NCBI RefSeq assembly: GCF_027111255.2
Contig: NZ_CP114285.2
Coordinates: 3,968,001-4,032,000 of the forward strand
Origin: Flavobacterium flavigenum
Lineage (GTDB): Bacteria; Bacteroidota; Bacteroidia; Flavobacteriales; Flavobacteriaceae
Direction: 5' to 3'
Length of the DNA stretch: 64,000 nucleotides
The notes beneath the pieces were generated by a model, which was given only the letters and a program-made list of their open reading frames with translations, ran no database searches and was not told the origin of the DNA. Made by a program: the position numbers and the translations under genes. The first letter of the stretch is position 1, and each line of letters opens with the position of its first letter. Positions 9,879 through 17,303 of the stretch are shown piece by piece.

Positions 9879-9917
9879 GACAAAGGAGAGAAATTTTTCT
9901 TCTTTGTCTTTTTTTTA
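9879..9917 (+). terminator. Terminator after tRNA-Arg
   Basis: An 11-base stem GACAAAGGAGA / TCTTCTTTGTC (one G-T pair) is followed by a run of nine T. Confidence 0.8.
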
Positions 9918-9997
9918 GGAGCTGTTTCCAGCCATCCGCTATATCTTTCCCTGCCTAAAGAAGTCAGGCAAAGGATGCCACTTCTGTCTGGGCTACT
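9918..9997. repeat. Candidate dispersed intergenic repeat element
   Basis: The non-coding stretch GAGCTGTTTCCAGCCATCCG ... AAAGGATGCCACTTCTG ... GGGCTA resembles a family of short intergenic elements that I recall from Flavobacterium genomes, which start with GGAGCT-TTTCC and end with GATGCC...GGGCTA. It has a small internal stem (TGCCT/AGGCA). A degenerate look-alike, GGAGCTTATTCCAG, occurs near 28844. Only these two copies can be seen in this window, so the repeat status rests on memory of other genomes. Confidence 0.35.
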
Positions 9998-10018
9998 GTG
10001 TTGGATCTTGATAAAGTA

Positions 10019-10765
10019 TTATTCCTCAAAAACTTTCTCTGTATCAACCGGATTATTTTCCTGATATATTTTTTTCCCAATTATACCTTTGTCACCCAAT
10101 GCACGTCCTTTAATTAGCCATGCAATACCAAAAGCAAAAAGAGAAAGAGATTCAAAAATCAAAGTTGAATAGGTATAAAGTTTCAGAATTTCTGAAACCG
10201 GTACCATAATTACAAATGCAATAATCGAATAACCACAGAATCTGTAAATGTTATTTTCGTTTAAAATACTTTTAGGACTTCGGGTTTCATTATGTTGCCC
10301 AACGGTAAAAACGTTGATAGCCAATAAAGCCATTATTAGGAATAATATAGCAGCACAACCATAATGAAGCCAGCCAAGATATTTTTCTTGGTATGGAATT
10401 AAAGTGTAAATTTTATTAGCAAAATCATTTGGGTTTGTCGGAAATAATGCCACACCCGCAGCCATAATTCCGGCAATATTAGTTAGTAAGTTATCGTTTT
10501 TCCAGATGGATGCATTTCCAGAGCCTCTGTAACAAATTAAAAATAATCCAACAGCAAATAAAGTTCCTGTAAAAATTTCTCTAAGATTTGTATAATAATA
10601 ATGGCTTATTGAAGGCTGAAGTTGAGTTTTGAAAAAAGGAAAAAATGATAAGCTAATTAGAAATATCGGAAGACTTATTCCTAAATATCCAATAGTGCGT
10701 CTGATTCTTCTATAAGTAAAAAGATGATATTTTTCAACTTTAACACCGTCCTGATCAATTTTCAT
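10019..10765 (-). CDS. Hypothetical polytopic membrane protein (DUF998-like)
   Basis: A 248-residue protein with about six to seven hydrophobic segments. Segments such as SISHYYYTNLREIFTGTLFAV, LLTNIAGIMAAGVALFPTNP and LGWLHYGCAAILFL resemble DUF998-type membrane proteins, but no function is known. It lies 29 bases downstream of the DUF962/Mpo1-like gene on the same strand and is probably co-transcribed with it. The start Met is followed by a charged cytoplasmic stretch before the first membrane helix. Confidence 0.7.
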   Translation of the reverse strand: MKIDQDGVKVEKYHLFTYRRIRRTIGYLGISLPIFLISLSFFPFFKTQLQPSISHYYYTNLREIFTGTLFAVGLFLICYRGSGNASIWKNDNLLTNIAGIMAAGVALFPTNPNDFANKIYTLIPYQEKYLGWLHYGCAAILFLIMALLAINVFTVGQHNETRSPKSILNENNIYRFCGYSIIAFVIMVPVSEILKLYTYSTLIFESLSLFAFGIAWLIKGRALGDKGIIGKKIYQENNPVDTEKVFEE

Positions 10766-10794
10766 AATGCGGAATCATTAGGAAGTGATAAACT

Positions 10795-11322
10795 TTAAGA
10801 ATTTTGTTTTCTTGTAAACAAATTTTCCACAACCCAGGCCGGGCCAATTAGTAAAAACTGAAGGTCTTTTAAGAAAGAAGGTTTTTTTCCTTCAATATTA
10901 TGTCCGTAAAATTGACCAATCCAGGCAATTATAAAAACGCCAATTGAAAATATCCACAAAGGAACGAATTGTGAGACGTAATGATTTACAATCAGGCAAA
11001 TAGCTGAAAAAACGGCAATTTTTAAAGCCATAGCAACAGACAGCCGAATATAGAAAACCAGTACAAAAAGTAATACTGCTACAGCCCAGTTTTCGATTAT
11101 TGGCGTTTTGAGTCGTAAAGTATTAGCAATTAAATTGCTTGGGATACTCATGAGTAAACCTACGATAGAAAAGTAGATGGCCGGTACACACACATAATGT
11201 ATGGCTTTATTTTTGGGATTCTGATGACTAACAGCGTATTCTTCAAACCATTGTTCTAATGTTTTCATTTTTTGAGGTTTAGGAATTCTATCAAATCTAT
11301 TAAATATTTTTGAGTTAGCCAC
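10795..11322 (-). CDS. DUF962 / Mpo1-like membrane protein
   Basis: A 175-residue protein with four hydrophobic segments. The N-terminal signature EEYAVSHQNPKNKAIHYVCVPA (about residues 28-49) and the later FYGHNIEGKKPS match the DUF962 family, which includes yeast Mpo1, an iron-dependent dioxygenase of 2-hydroxy fatty acids. The conserved histidines in these two motifs are the expected metal ligands. A similar role in lipid oxidation is possible but is inferred only from the family. Confidence 0.8.
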   Translation of the reverse strand: MANSKIFNRFDRIPKPQKMKTLEQWFEEYAVSHQNPKNKAIHYVCVPAIYFSIVGLLMSIPSNLIANTLRLKTPIIENWAVAVLLFVLVFYIRLSVAMALKIAVFSAICLIVNHYVSQFVPLWIFSIGVFIIAWIGQFYGHNIEGKKPSFLKDLQFLLIGPAWVVENLFTRKQNS

Positions 11323-11401
11323 AAATTTTGTACTGATTCTATTTTTTCAAATTTGTGAATATCTATTTTGTAAAAAAGTGAGTTTTATTTCTGCTAAAAT
11401 C

Positions 11402-11409
11402 TATCTTTG
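11402..11409 (+). promoter_or_regulatory. Bacteroidota-type -7 element for the DUF4494 gene
   Basis: TATCTTTG matches the TAnnTTTG consensus exactly, 20 bases before the ATG at 11430. No TTG lies at the ideal -33 spacing, so only the -7 half is supported. Confidence 0.5.
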
Positions 11410-11429
11410 GCATCCTTAAAAAAATAAAT

Positions 11430-11975
11430 ATGAGTGCAATTTGGTATGAATGCAAGGTAAAATATAGAAAAACTGATGATATTGGATCGCAAAAGGTCAC
11501 AACAGAACCTTATTTAGTGGATGCAATATCTTATACGGAAGCTGAAAGCAGAATCAATGAAGAAATGAAAGCTTATGTGAGCGAAGAATTTAAAATCACA
11601 AACATAAAAGTCGCAAATTATGCAGAAATTCATCCGTTCGAAAATGCAGACCGTTGGTTTAAATCAAAAGTTTCTTTAATAGCTTTTGATGAAGAGAGCG
11701 GAAAAGAACGCAAAACCAACATGTATATACTGGTACAGGCTAATGATGTAAAAGAAGCTTATGATAATACTGTTGCGGTTATGAAAAATACTATGGGAGA
11801 TTATACTATTCCCGCAATTTCAGAGTCACCAATTATGGATGTTTTCCCTTATTTCAGTGGAGAAGAGGAAGATTTAGAACTATTAGAAAGATTCAATACG
11901 CTCAAGGCCTCAAAACCCGAATTAGTAGCTGCGGGAGAATCACAAGAAGATTATTTTGAAACTGAGAATGAATAA
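11430..11975 (+). CDS. DUF4494 domain protein
   Basis: A soluble 181-residue protein restricted, as far as I know, to Bacteroidota. The opening WYECKVKYRKTDDIGSQKV and the segments VDAISYTEAESRI and NMYILVQANDVKEAYDN are the family hallmarks. It has no signal peptide or membrane segment. Function unknown. The gene has its own promoter element and terminator, so it is probably a single-gene unit. Confidence 0.85.
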   Translation: MSAIWYECKVKYRKTDDIGSQKVTTEPYLVDAISYTEAESRINEEMKAYVSEEFKITNIKVANYAEIHPFENADRWFKSKVSLIAFDEESGKERKTNMYILVQANDVKEAYDNTVAVMKNTMGDYTIPAISESPIMDVFPYFSGEEEDLELLERFNTLKASKPELVAAGESQEDYFETENE

Positions 11976-11987
11976 ATCATGATAATT

Positions 11988-12025
11988 AAAAAAGGAAGAA
12001 AACAAAGCAGTTTTCTTCCTTTTTT
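11988..12025. terminator. Bidirectional terminator
   Basis: A perfect 16-base stem AAAAAAGGAAGAAAAC / GTTTTCTTCCTTTTTT with a 6-base loop. T runs on both strands let it serve the DUF4494 gene (plus) and the small ORF at 12074-12169 (minus). Confidence 0.85.
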
Positions 12026-12073
12026 AATTAGTAAGCACAGATTAGAATATTTTGCTGACCAGTTAAAATGACC

Positions 12074-12169
12074 TCAATAGCCAGATTGTATCCATTTTTG
12101 TAAAATCAGAAAAAAGATAGCAACGATAAGAAATACAATCCAAATTCCAAGTAGCATTTTTTTGGTCAT
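12074..12169 (-). CDS. Candidate 31-residue single-pass membrane miniprotein
   Basis: The minus strand encodes MTKKMLLGIWIVFLIVAIFF followed by LILQKWIQSGY and a stop. The composition is that of a small membrane protein: basic N-terminus, about 20 hydrophobic residues, then a short polar tail with Lys, Trp and Gln. It is too short for usual gene callers. A terminator lies 49 bases downstream on the minus strand. An A-rich stretch precedes the ATG, as is common in Bacteroidota genes. No homologue is recognised; coding status is inferred from composition and context. Confidence 0.5.
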   Translation of the reverse strand: MTKKMLLGIWIVFLIVAIFFLILQKWIQSGY

Positions 12170-12520
12170 TTTTAATTTTTTCTTTAATTGAGATTATTTT
12201 ATAATTCAGTTTTATCATTTATTTTAACTGTTTTCGCGTTTATTTTAGCTTAAAAGCACATTAAAAAATAAGTATTATTGGTTAAAACAGTTTTTTATGT
12301 AAAATTTTATATTTTTTTAACTGTTCAATATTACAAAATTAAATCGATTAAGTGTAAAATAAATCGGTAAAAAACGTATTATTTCTTATTTGACAATATA
12401 AAGAATGCTTTGGTGTCTATAATTTGATTTCTGTAGTCTATTTTTATAATATCATTAATTTATTTGAAAAGGGGAAATAATAATGATTAATGTGTAAATT
12501 ACTTACAGGGAGATGAGGAT
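12170..12520. other. AT-rich intergenic region with TTAACTGTT repeats
   Basis: No convincing ORF is seen. TTTTAACTGTT occurs twice (near 12216 and 12315) and once inverted as GTTAAAACAGTT (near 12277). The block may contain the promoter for the miniprotein gene and a binding site for a regulator. Confidence 0.3.
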
Positions 12521-13750
12521 TTACTTTTGGTTATAATTAAAAGCATTGTCCCATAATTCGTCAATTTTGATAAGTGCATCTTCAAGGGCAATGACTTTCC
12601 ACTTACCATTAGTTTCAATTCCAAGTCCAATGTTTTTTAATTTTAGTAAGGCTTCTTTTGTGTTAAAATCAAGATTCGTATTTAATTTATTTTTAAACCA
12701 GGTCTCTATTTGATCATCAATTTCTTTGGCGGTTAACGGATTTTTACTTCTGTGTAAAAAAGAATATGCCAAAATAGTTTCTTTGAGTACTTCTTCTTCG
12801 GATGAATTTAAAAGTGAATAAAATGCACCGCTATTATTTCCAATATTTTTAAAATACAGGCTGTCAGAAAGCATTTTAGAGTACCTGATTTTCTTATTCA
12901 CAAAATTATTATATTGGCGAAAACAATATGCAGATAAAATTCCCAATGCAATTAATCCCTGATTTAGAGAGGTTTTACTATTTAATAAATCAATAGCTTC
13001 TCCTGTTCTGTAAGCTTCGTACATATTAATCAAGGCAGGGATCACTTTTGCACTTAGTAATGAAATTCCACCAAATATTCCAGGCACCCAAAGTAAAAGT
13101 TTGTCTGTAGTAGACATTTTTGGAATGGCATTTGGGAAAATCGTTTCAAGATCATTTTTAGGAACGCGCTTAAAAATTTTCAGAACAATTGATCCGGGAT
13201 CAACAGGCATTTTTCCCAGCTTTACTTTTTTTGTAGTAAGATAATCAGCATCGTTATAATTTAGGTAAATCATGACGCGCTCATAGTATTCGATCTCAAT
13301 TTCTTTTTTCCAGAAAATATATTTTTTTACTTTTTCTTTGATTTTATGTTGCCCGCGAACATAAAGTTCATAGTCTTTGAAGGCATTAAGATCTATTGAA
13401 AGTTTTAAGCCAATTAAATCAGATTCCTTAAATGCTTTATCTAAGGTTTCTTGCCCGACACGCCTGTAGTTGCCGTTTTTTAAAACTTTTAGAAGTGTCT
13501 CCTTAAAAATTAAATAGTTGCTTTTTCCAATATATATTTCACGTTCTTTCTCACTTAAATCAGGATCGAATAAGCCATAGTTTTGTTTTAGGTTCCGATT
13601 AAGGTTAAAAGTTTCATAATGATAATAGTGTTCGATGATGTCGAATAACTTTTTAAAATCTTCTACTTTTTTCTGATCTTCTGCAAAAGCAGCTATTTGT
13701 TGATCGAGTAAAAATTCCTTATTGAAAGGAATGTAATTTTCTCGTCTCAT
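12521..13750 (-). CDS. DUF3754 (TMEM143-like) protein
   Basis: A 409-residue protein. The N-terminal half is soluble, with REIYIGKSNYLIFKETLLKVL near residue 70. The central block KKVKLGKMPVDPGSIVLKIFKRVPKNDLETIFPNAIPKMSTTDKLL matches the DUF3754 family, which includes mitochondrial TMEM143. Two hydrophobic segments follow (about residues 215-235 and 265-285). The C-terminal part may contain a winged-helix-like region. No biochemical role is known. It seems monocistronic, with a terminator-like hairpin just upstream belonging to the neighbour. Confidence 0.7.
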   Translation of the reverse strand: MRRENYIPFNKEFLLDQQIAAFAEDQKKVEDFKKLFDIIEHYYHYETFNLNRNLKQNYGLFDPDLSEKEREIYIGKSNYLIFKETLLKVLKNGNYRRVGQETLDKAFKESDLIGLKLSIDLNAFKDYELYVRGQHKIKEKVKKYIFWKKEIEIEYYERVMIYLNYNDADYLTTKKVKLGKMPVDPGSIVLKIFKRVPKNDLETIFPNAIPKMSTTDKLLLWVPGIFGGISLLSAKVIPALINMYEAYRTGEAIDLLNSKTSLNQGLIALGILSAYCFRQYNNFVNKKIRYSKMLSDSLYFKNIGNNSGAFYSLLNSSEEEVLKETILAYSFLHRSKNPLTAKEIDDQIETWFKNKLNTNLDFNTKEALLKLKNIGLGIETNGKWKVIALEDALIKIDELWDNAFNYNQK

Positions 13751-13790
13751 AAGAGTATTGGGCTTTAATTTTTTCAGGGTATTTTAAACA

Positions 13791-13829
13791 CAAAAATACC
13801 ACCCTAAATTTGATTTTTGAGTGGTATTT
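13791..13829 (-). terminator. Terminator for the secreted-protein gene at 13844-14479
   Basis: A perfect 9-base stem AAATACCAC / GTGGTATTT is followed, reading the minus strand, by further T residues. The loop is 18 bases, somewhat long. Confidence 0.6.
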
Positions 13830-13843
13830 GTATAAAGTTTATT

Positions 13844-14479
13844 TTATGATTTTAATATTCTAAAACGTCCCGGATACTTATCCCATAAGCTTTTTTTATT
13901 GCCGTAATAGTCCATAAAATCTTCACAGACGAAAACGGCATGTGCATTTGACCACGCCACAACTCCGCAAAATTCACCTCCTGTAAGACGTTTTAGTTCC
14001 TGAACCTGCTTGCCTTTTTGAAATCCTAAATATTTATAAATAGTTGGAGTGTGTATTTCACCCGCTTCTAAATCTTCGAGAGCCTTATCAAAAGTCTTTT
14101 CTTTATCTAAAATTTGCTTGTATTTTGCCATTACCGCATAAGCCAATACCGCATAATCGGTTATTTTTTTACTGTCTTCATTCGGTTTAATAAATACAAA
14201 TCCGGCAGAAAATTCGGCTTTATTTAATTCATCTGTTTTTAATTGAAACGTGGCATTATTTTTTAAAGTTATTTGATATAAATTATCATTTAATTTTTCA
14301 GTAATGAAAAGATTGTCCAATCCATAAATATTTAGTGAAGCTTTGATAAGAGCAATTGAAGAGCAGTTGGGACGTTCTCCCTGCTTGAAACTTTCAAATA
14401 TTTTATCAGAACTGAGTTGAGCGTGAGAATTTGAACAGAAAAATATTAAAAATAAAAATGTCGAAATAATAGATCGCAT
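13844..14479 (-). CDS. Hypothetical secreted protein with conserved-looking Cys and His
   Basis: A 211-residue protein with a clear signal peptide (MRSIISTFLFLIFFCSNSHA, cleavage after SHA-Q). The mature part holds PNCSSIALIKASLNIYG (Cys39) and, near the C-terminus, FCGVVAWSNAHAVFVC (His180). The spacing of Cys followed by a helix and a late His in a hydrophobic strand recalls papain- or calpain-like cysteine peptidases and related inactive proteins. The family was not recognised, so this is only a fold guess. It is probably a single-gene unit. Confidence 0.6.
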   Translation of the reverse strand: MRSIISTFLFLIFFCSNSHAQLSSDKIFESFKQGERPNCSSIALIKASLNIYGLDNLFITEKLNDNLYQITLKNNATFQLKTDELNKAEFSAGFVFIKPNEDSKKITDYAVLAYAVMAKYKQILDKEKTFDKALEDLEAGEIHTPTIYKYLGFQKGKQVQELKRLTGGEFCGVVAWSNAHAVFVCEDFMDYYGNKKSLWDKYPGRFRILKS

Positions 14480-15054
14480 TAGGATTAGGTATTATAATTT
14501 GTTTTTTAAAAAGATTGGAAAATGTGGCTTTGCAAAGCTATAAAAATCAGCTCACAATTGATGCTTTTAATAATTAATTTTCAGTACCACAGTTATTGCG
14601 AAATATTGCATAATGATTTAACAGGATTCTGTATACAGGGCAGAAAGATAGATCGTTACGGTATTTTTTCTGTTTAGGTAGGATTGCAAATAGCTATAGC
14701 GAATTCTGGATTTGTTAATAGAAGCCAATGCAAAAGAGGTCGTTGCCGGAGAGTAATCTATTACAATAGTTAAGTATGATAATGGAATAAGAGAGTCTAT
14801 TCACATTATTTTTTATTATTGATTAAGAAGTAATTTAGATAAGAGTTAAATAAAAAATGAGATTCAAATCTTTTTACAGATTCAAATCTCACTAATTATT
14901 CCAAAAAAAGTTCTTCATTTACAATTCCTTGCGGATTAACTAAAAATGATGGTTAAAATTATTCTTTGCAAGGATATAACTATTTTTGATTCTGGCTATA
15001 CGTATAAATACCTGTTTTTTGTTTAGAATGTATATTTTTTAAATTTATTTATGA
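14480..15054. other. Long gene-free stretch with possible gene remnants
   Basis: No ORF of normal size is present in 575 bases. Short stretches read like protein ends: RILDLLIEANAKEVVAGE then a stop on the plus strand (about 14703-14759) and PSFLVNPQGIVNEELFLE then a stop on the minus strand (about 14900-14957). They may be debris of decayed genes or chance. A strong imperfect hairpin lies at 14858-14891. Confidence 0.35.
14851..14891 (-). terminator. Hairpin, probable minus-strand terminator
   Basis: TGAGATT-CA-AATCT pairs with AGATT-CA-AATCTCA with a two-base internal mismatch, and on the minus strand is followed by ATTTTTTATTT. It could end transcription from the 15055-16538 gene pair. 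Confidence 0.55.
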
Positions 15055-16125
15055 TTAATCTTCCCATTTTTTAGTATCGCTTTTATTGATTCCCCAACGT
15101 ATTCCTAAAAGTGAAACTAGGTCTTTTGATGAATCTGAAGTGAAATTTTTACCAAATCCTCCTGTTATATAATAATTTGCGTTGATTTTGTATTGTATTA
15201 ATCCCACAGACCGATAATCTTTGCCATTTCCATTTCTTCTTATATACTCATAGCCAAATGAAAAAGAATTGATATCAATTTGTATTTTACTTCCATAATC
15301 AAAATATTCAAACTGATCTGAAAAGTTTTTAGTGTCTTCATTATAAACAGAACTATCTTTTATATATCTGATAAAGCCATAAATATTAAGATAAGATTTA
15401 TCAATTTTAGGAGACCAGGTTACAGTACTCCACACTCCAGTTCTGTCTTTTTGATTGCTATTGTGATTATTACCATCATATAAAGTGCTATATGCCGCAG
15501 CGAGATCAAGAGTCAATAGAGGTCTTTTTAAAAGCTCTGCAAAATCGCTTGCTTCAACAGTTGGCAATGATTCCAGTATTTTAGCATACTGTTCATTATA
15601 TTCTATAAGGTTAGTGACTTTATTTAGATTAGGGAAATCTCTTGCCATAATCAGGTCAGCTTTAGTAATCATTTCGTCCGTAGTGTTTCTAATAGCTTCG
15701 TAAGCTTTTTGCATATCTTCTTTCTTTTTGCGAAAAAGTGTAAATACATTTACGCTAAATCCTGCTCCTATATTAGTAGTGCTGTCAGTTCGATGGACTA
15801 CTGCTGAAATATTAGGCCTTAAAAGTTTATCACTTGTAAATTGTTTAAAATCATCCACAGTTTTACCAATTCCATAATATTCAAGACCATTTAGTTTTCC
15901 TTTATTTAAGCTGAAATCAAAAGATAAATTCGATAGATTTTCAGTGTTTATATTAAAATCTTTGTAGTCAGGATTTGAAGTAACGATTGCTGCTGAATTA
16001 TCCAGTAATGCTAAAGCTGTTGAATTAAGAATTTGCACTTCTTTTAAATCAACAGAATTTGCAGAATTTTGCGCCACGCTAATCTGTATCAGCAGTAAAA
16101 ATAAGTAAGTAGTTAATTTTTTCAT
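15055..16125 (-). CDS. Hypothetical exported protein, possibly an outer-membrane barrel
   Basis: A 356-residue protein with a signal peptide (MKKLTTYLFLLLIQISVAQ). The mature chain alternates polar and hydrophobic residues in strand-like stretches (SFDFSLNKGKLNGLEYYGIGKT, SYLNIYGFIRYIKDS, FSFGYEYIRRNG, YRSVGLIQYKINANYYITGGFGKN), which suggests a beta barrel; a helical insert with RKKKEDMQKAYEAIRN lies in the middle. It ends with LLGIRWGINKSDTKKWED rather than a terminal aromatic residue. Not recognised as a known family. Its start overlaps the stop of the upstream 138-residue gene by four bases, so the two form a pair. Confidence 0.65.
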   Translation of the reverse strand: MKKLTTYLFLLLIQISVAQNSANSVDLKEVQILNSTALALLDNSAAIVTSNPDYKDFNINTENLSNLSFDFSLNKGKLNGLEYYGIGKTVDDFKQFTSDKLLRPNISAVVHRTDSTTNIGAGFSVNVFTLFRKKKEDMQKAYEAIRNTTDEMITKADLIMARDFPNLNKVTNLIEYNEQYAKILESLPTVEASDFAELLKRPLLTLDLAAAYSTLYDGNNHNSNQKDRTGVWSTVTWSPKIDKSYLNIYGFIRYIKDSSVYNEDTKNFSDQFEYFDYGSKIQIDINSFSFGYEYIRRNGNGKDYRSVGLIQYKINANYYITGGFGKNFTSDSSKDLVSLLGIRWGINKSDTKKWED

Positions 16126-16538
16126 ATCAAATCAATTAGTGCGACAAAATAAATCAGTTCTTTACTTTTAATATCTACCGGTCCTAAATCATAAGTTGAA
16201 AATTCCTCACTTGTACCATTGCAATCCTGTATTTTATAATTAAAAATTAATTTTTTTGCGTTTGCAATAATCTGTACTTTTGATGAAGCATTTAATGATT
16301 TATAACTAATATAAGTTTCAAAATAGAGTAGTCCTTTGTTGTGTGTAAATGATTGGGTTAGAGGAATTGAAGCATCCGTTAAATGCATTGGAGTAACAAA
16401 CATCGGCTTTTGAACATTCACTCCATTTTGAAGATCTAAAAAAACTCTTGTGTACAATGGGATAAACCCCAGATTGTTTGATAGTTCAAAACTAAGTTTA
16501 ATTTCGTCACAATTGGATGTGTTGTAAACTTTACTCAT
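16122..16538 (-). CDS. Hypothetical small cytoplasmic protein paired with an exported partner
   Basis: A 138-residue protein without signal peptide or membrane segment. It is rich in beta-type segments (ELSNNLGFIPLYTRVFLDL, LLYFETYISYKSL, KKLIFNYKIQDCNG). It resembles small beta-sandwich proteins but no family is recognised. It overlaps the downstream exported-protein gene by four bases (ATGA), which implies translational coupling and a shared role. Confidence 0.6.
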   Translation of the reverse strand: MSKVYNTSNCDEIKLSFELSNNLGFIPLYTRVFLDLQNGVNVQKPMFVTPMHLTDASIPLTQSFTHNKGLLYFETYISYKSLNASSKVQIIANAKKLIFNYKIQDCNGTSEEFSTYDLGPVDIKSKELIYFVALIDLI

Positions 16539-16805
16539 AATTAATTATTTTTAAGTTGCTATTTAGTCTTAACATTTATCTGGTAATATTACTACATTTT
16601 AAGAAAAATAACATGAGTATTTATACTGCATTTTATTACAAAAAGTCACGATTATTATAGTTTAAGTAATCAGGTTTGCTATAGATATGGAAATTACATA
16701 ATCAGTTTAAATAAACTTTGCAAAATATATTGAAGAGCTTATGATTAAATTTGAGTAAAATTTTCAAACCTTAATTAAAATATAAACAGAACAATTTATT
16801 TATAT

Positions 16806-17219
16806 ATGAAAACTACAGAAACATCGAAACTTCAGAATTTCATTAGAATATTCCTCGGATTATTTATGATAACAGCCGCAATAGGTCATTTTACTTTTCA
16901 AAGAGATGATTTTCAGGCACAGGTTCCCAATTGGATTCCTCTTGATAAAGATTTGGTGGTAATACTTTCTGGGTTAGTAGAGATACTATTAGGCTTGGCG
17001 ATGCTGTTTTTAACGAAGTATAAAGCTAAGGTCGGAATTGCACTTGCCTTATTTTACATTTTAATTTTCCCTGGAAATATTGCACAATATGTAAACGGCA
17101 CTCCTGCTTTTGGTCTTGATACTGATCAGGCTCGCTTGATCCGGTTATTTTTTCAGCCTGTTTTGATTTTTTTAGCGTTATGGTCTACCGGAGCCTTATT
17201 CGGGAATAAAAAGGTATAA
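16806..17219 (+). CDS. DoxX-like small membrane protein
   Basis: A 137-residue protein with four membrane segments (around residues 12-28, 49-66, 73-91 and 109-127). FIRIFLGLFMITAAIGHF and LSGLVEILLGLAML match the DoxX/DoxX-like family. The function of these proteins in this phylum is uncertain; some are linked to redox stress. The gene lies 84 bases upstream of the SulP transporter gene. Confidence 0.7.
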   Translation: MKTTETSKLQNFIRIFLGLFMITAAIGHFTFQRDDFQAQVPNWIPLDKDLVVILSGLVEILLGLAMLFLTKYKAKVGIALALFYILIFPGNIAQYVNGTPAFGLDTDQARLIRLFFQPVLIFLALWSTGALFGNKKV

Positions 17220-17289
17220 TTAAAGTTTTAAGTTGAATAATTATAATTTTTAGATTTAAAAAGACCAGTTCTCTTAAGGCATTATTTTC

Positions 17290-17297
17290 TACATTTG
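17290..17297 (+). promoter_or_regulatory. Bacteroidota-type -7 element for the SulP gene
   Basis: TACATTTG matches TAnnTTTG and ends seven bases before the ATG at 17304. If used, transcription would begin at or next to the start codon, giving a leaderless message. Confidence 0.5.
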
Positions 17298-17303
17298 TGC
17301 CTT

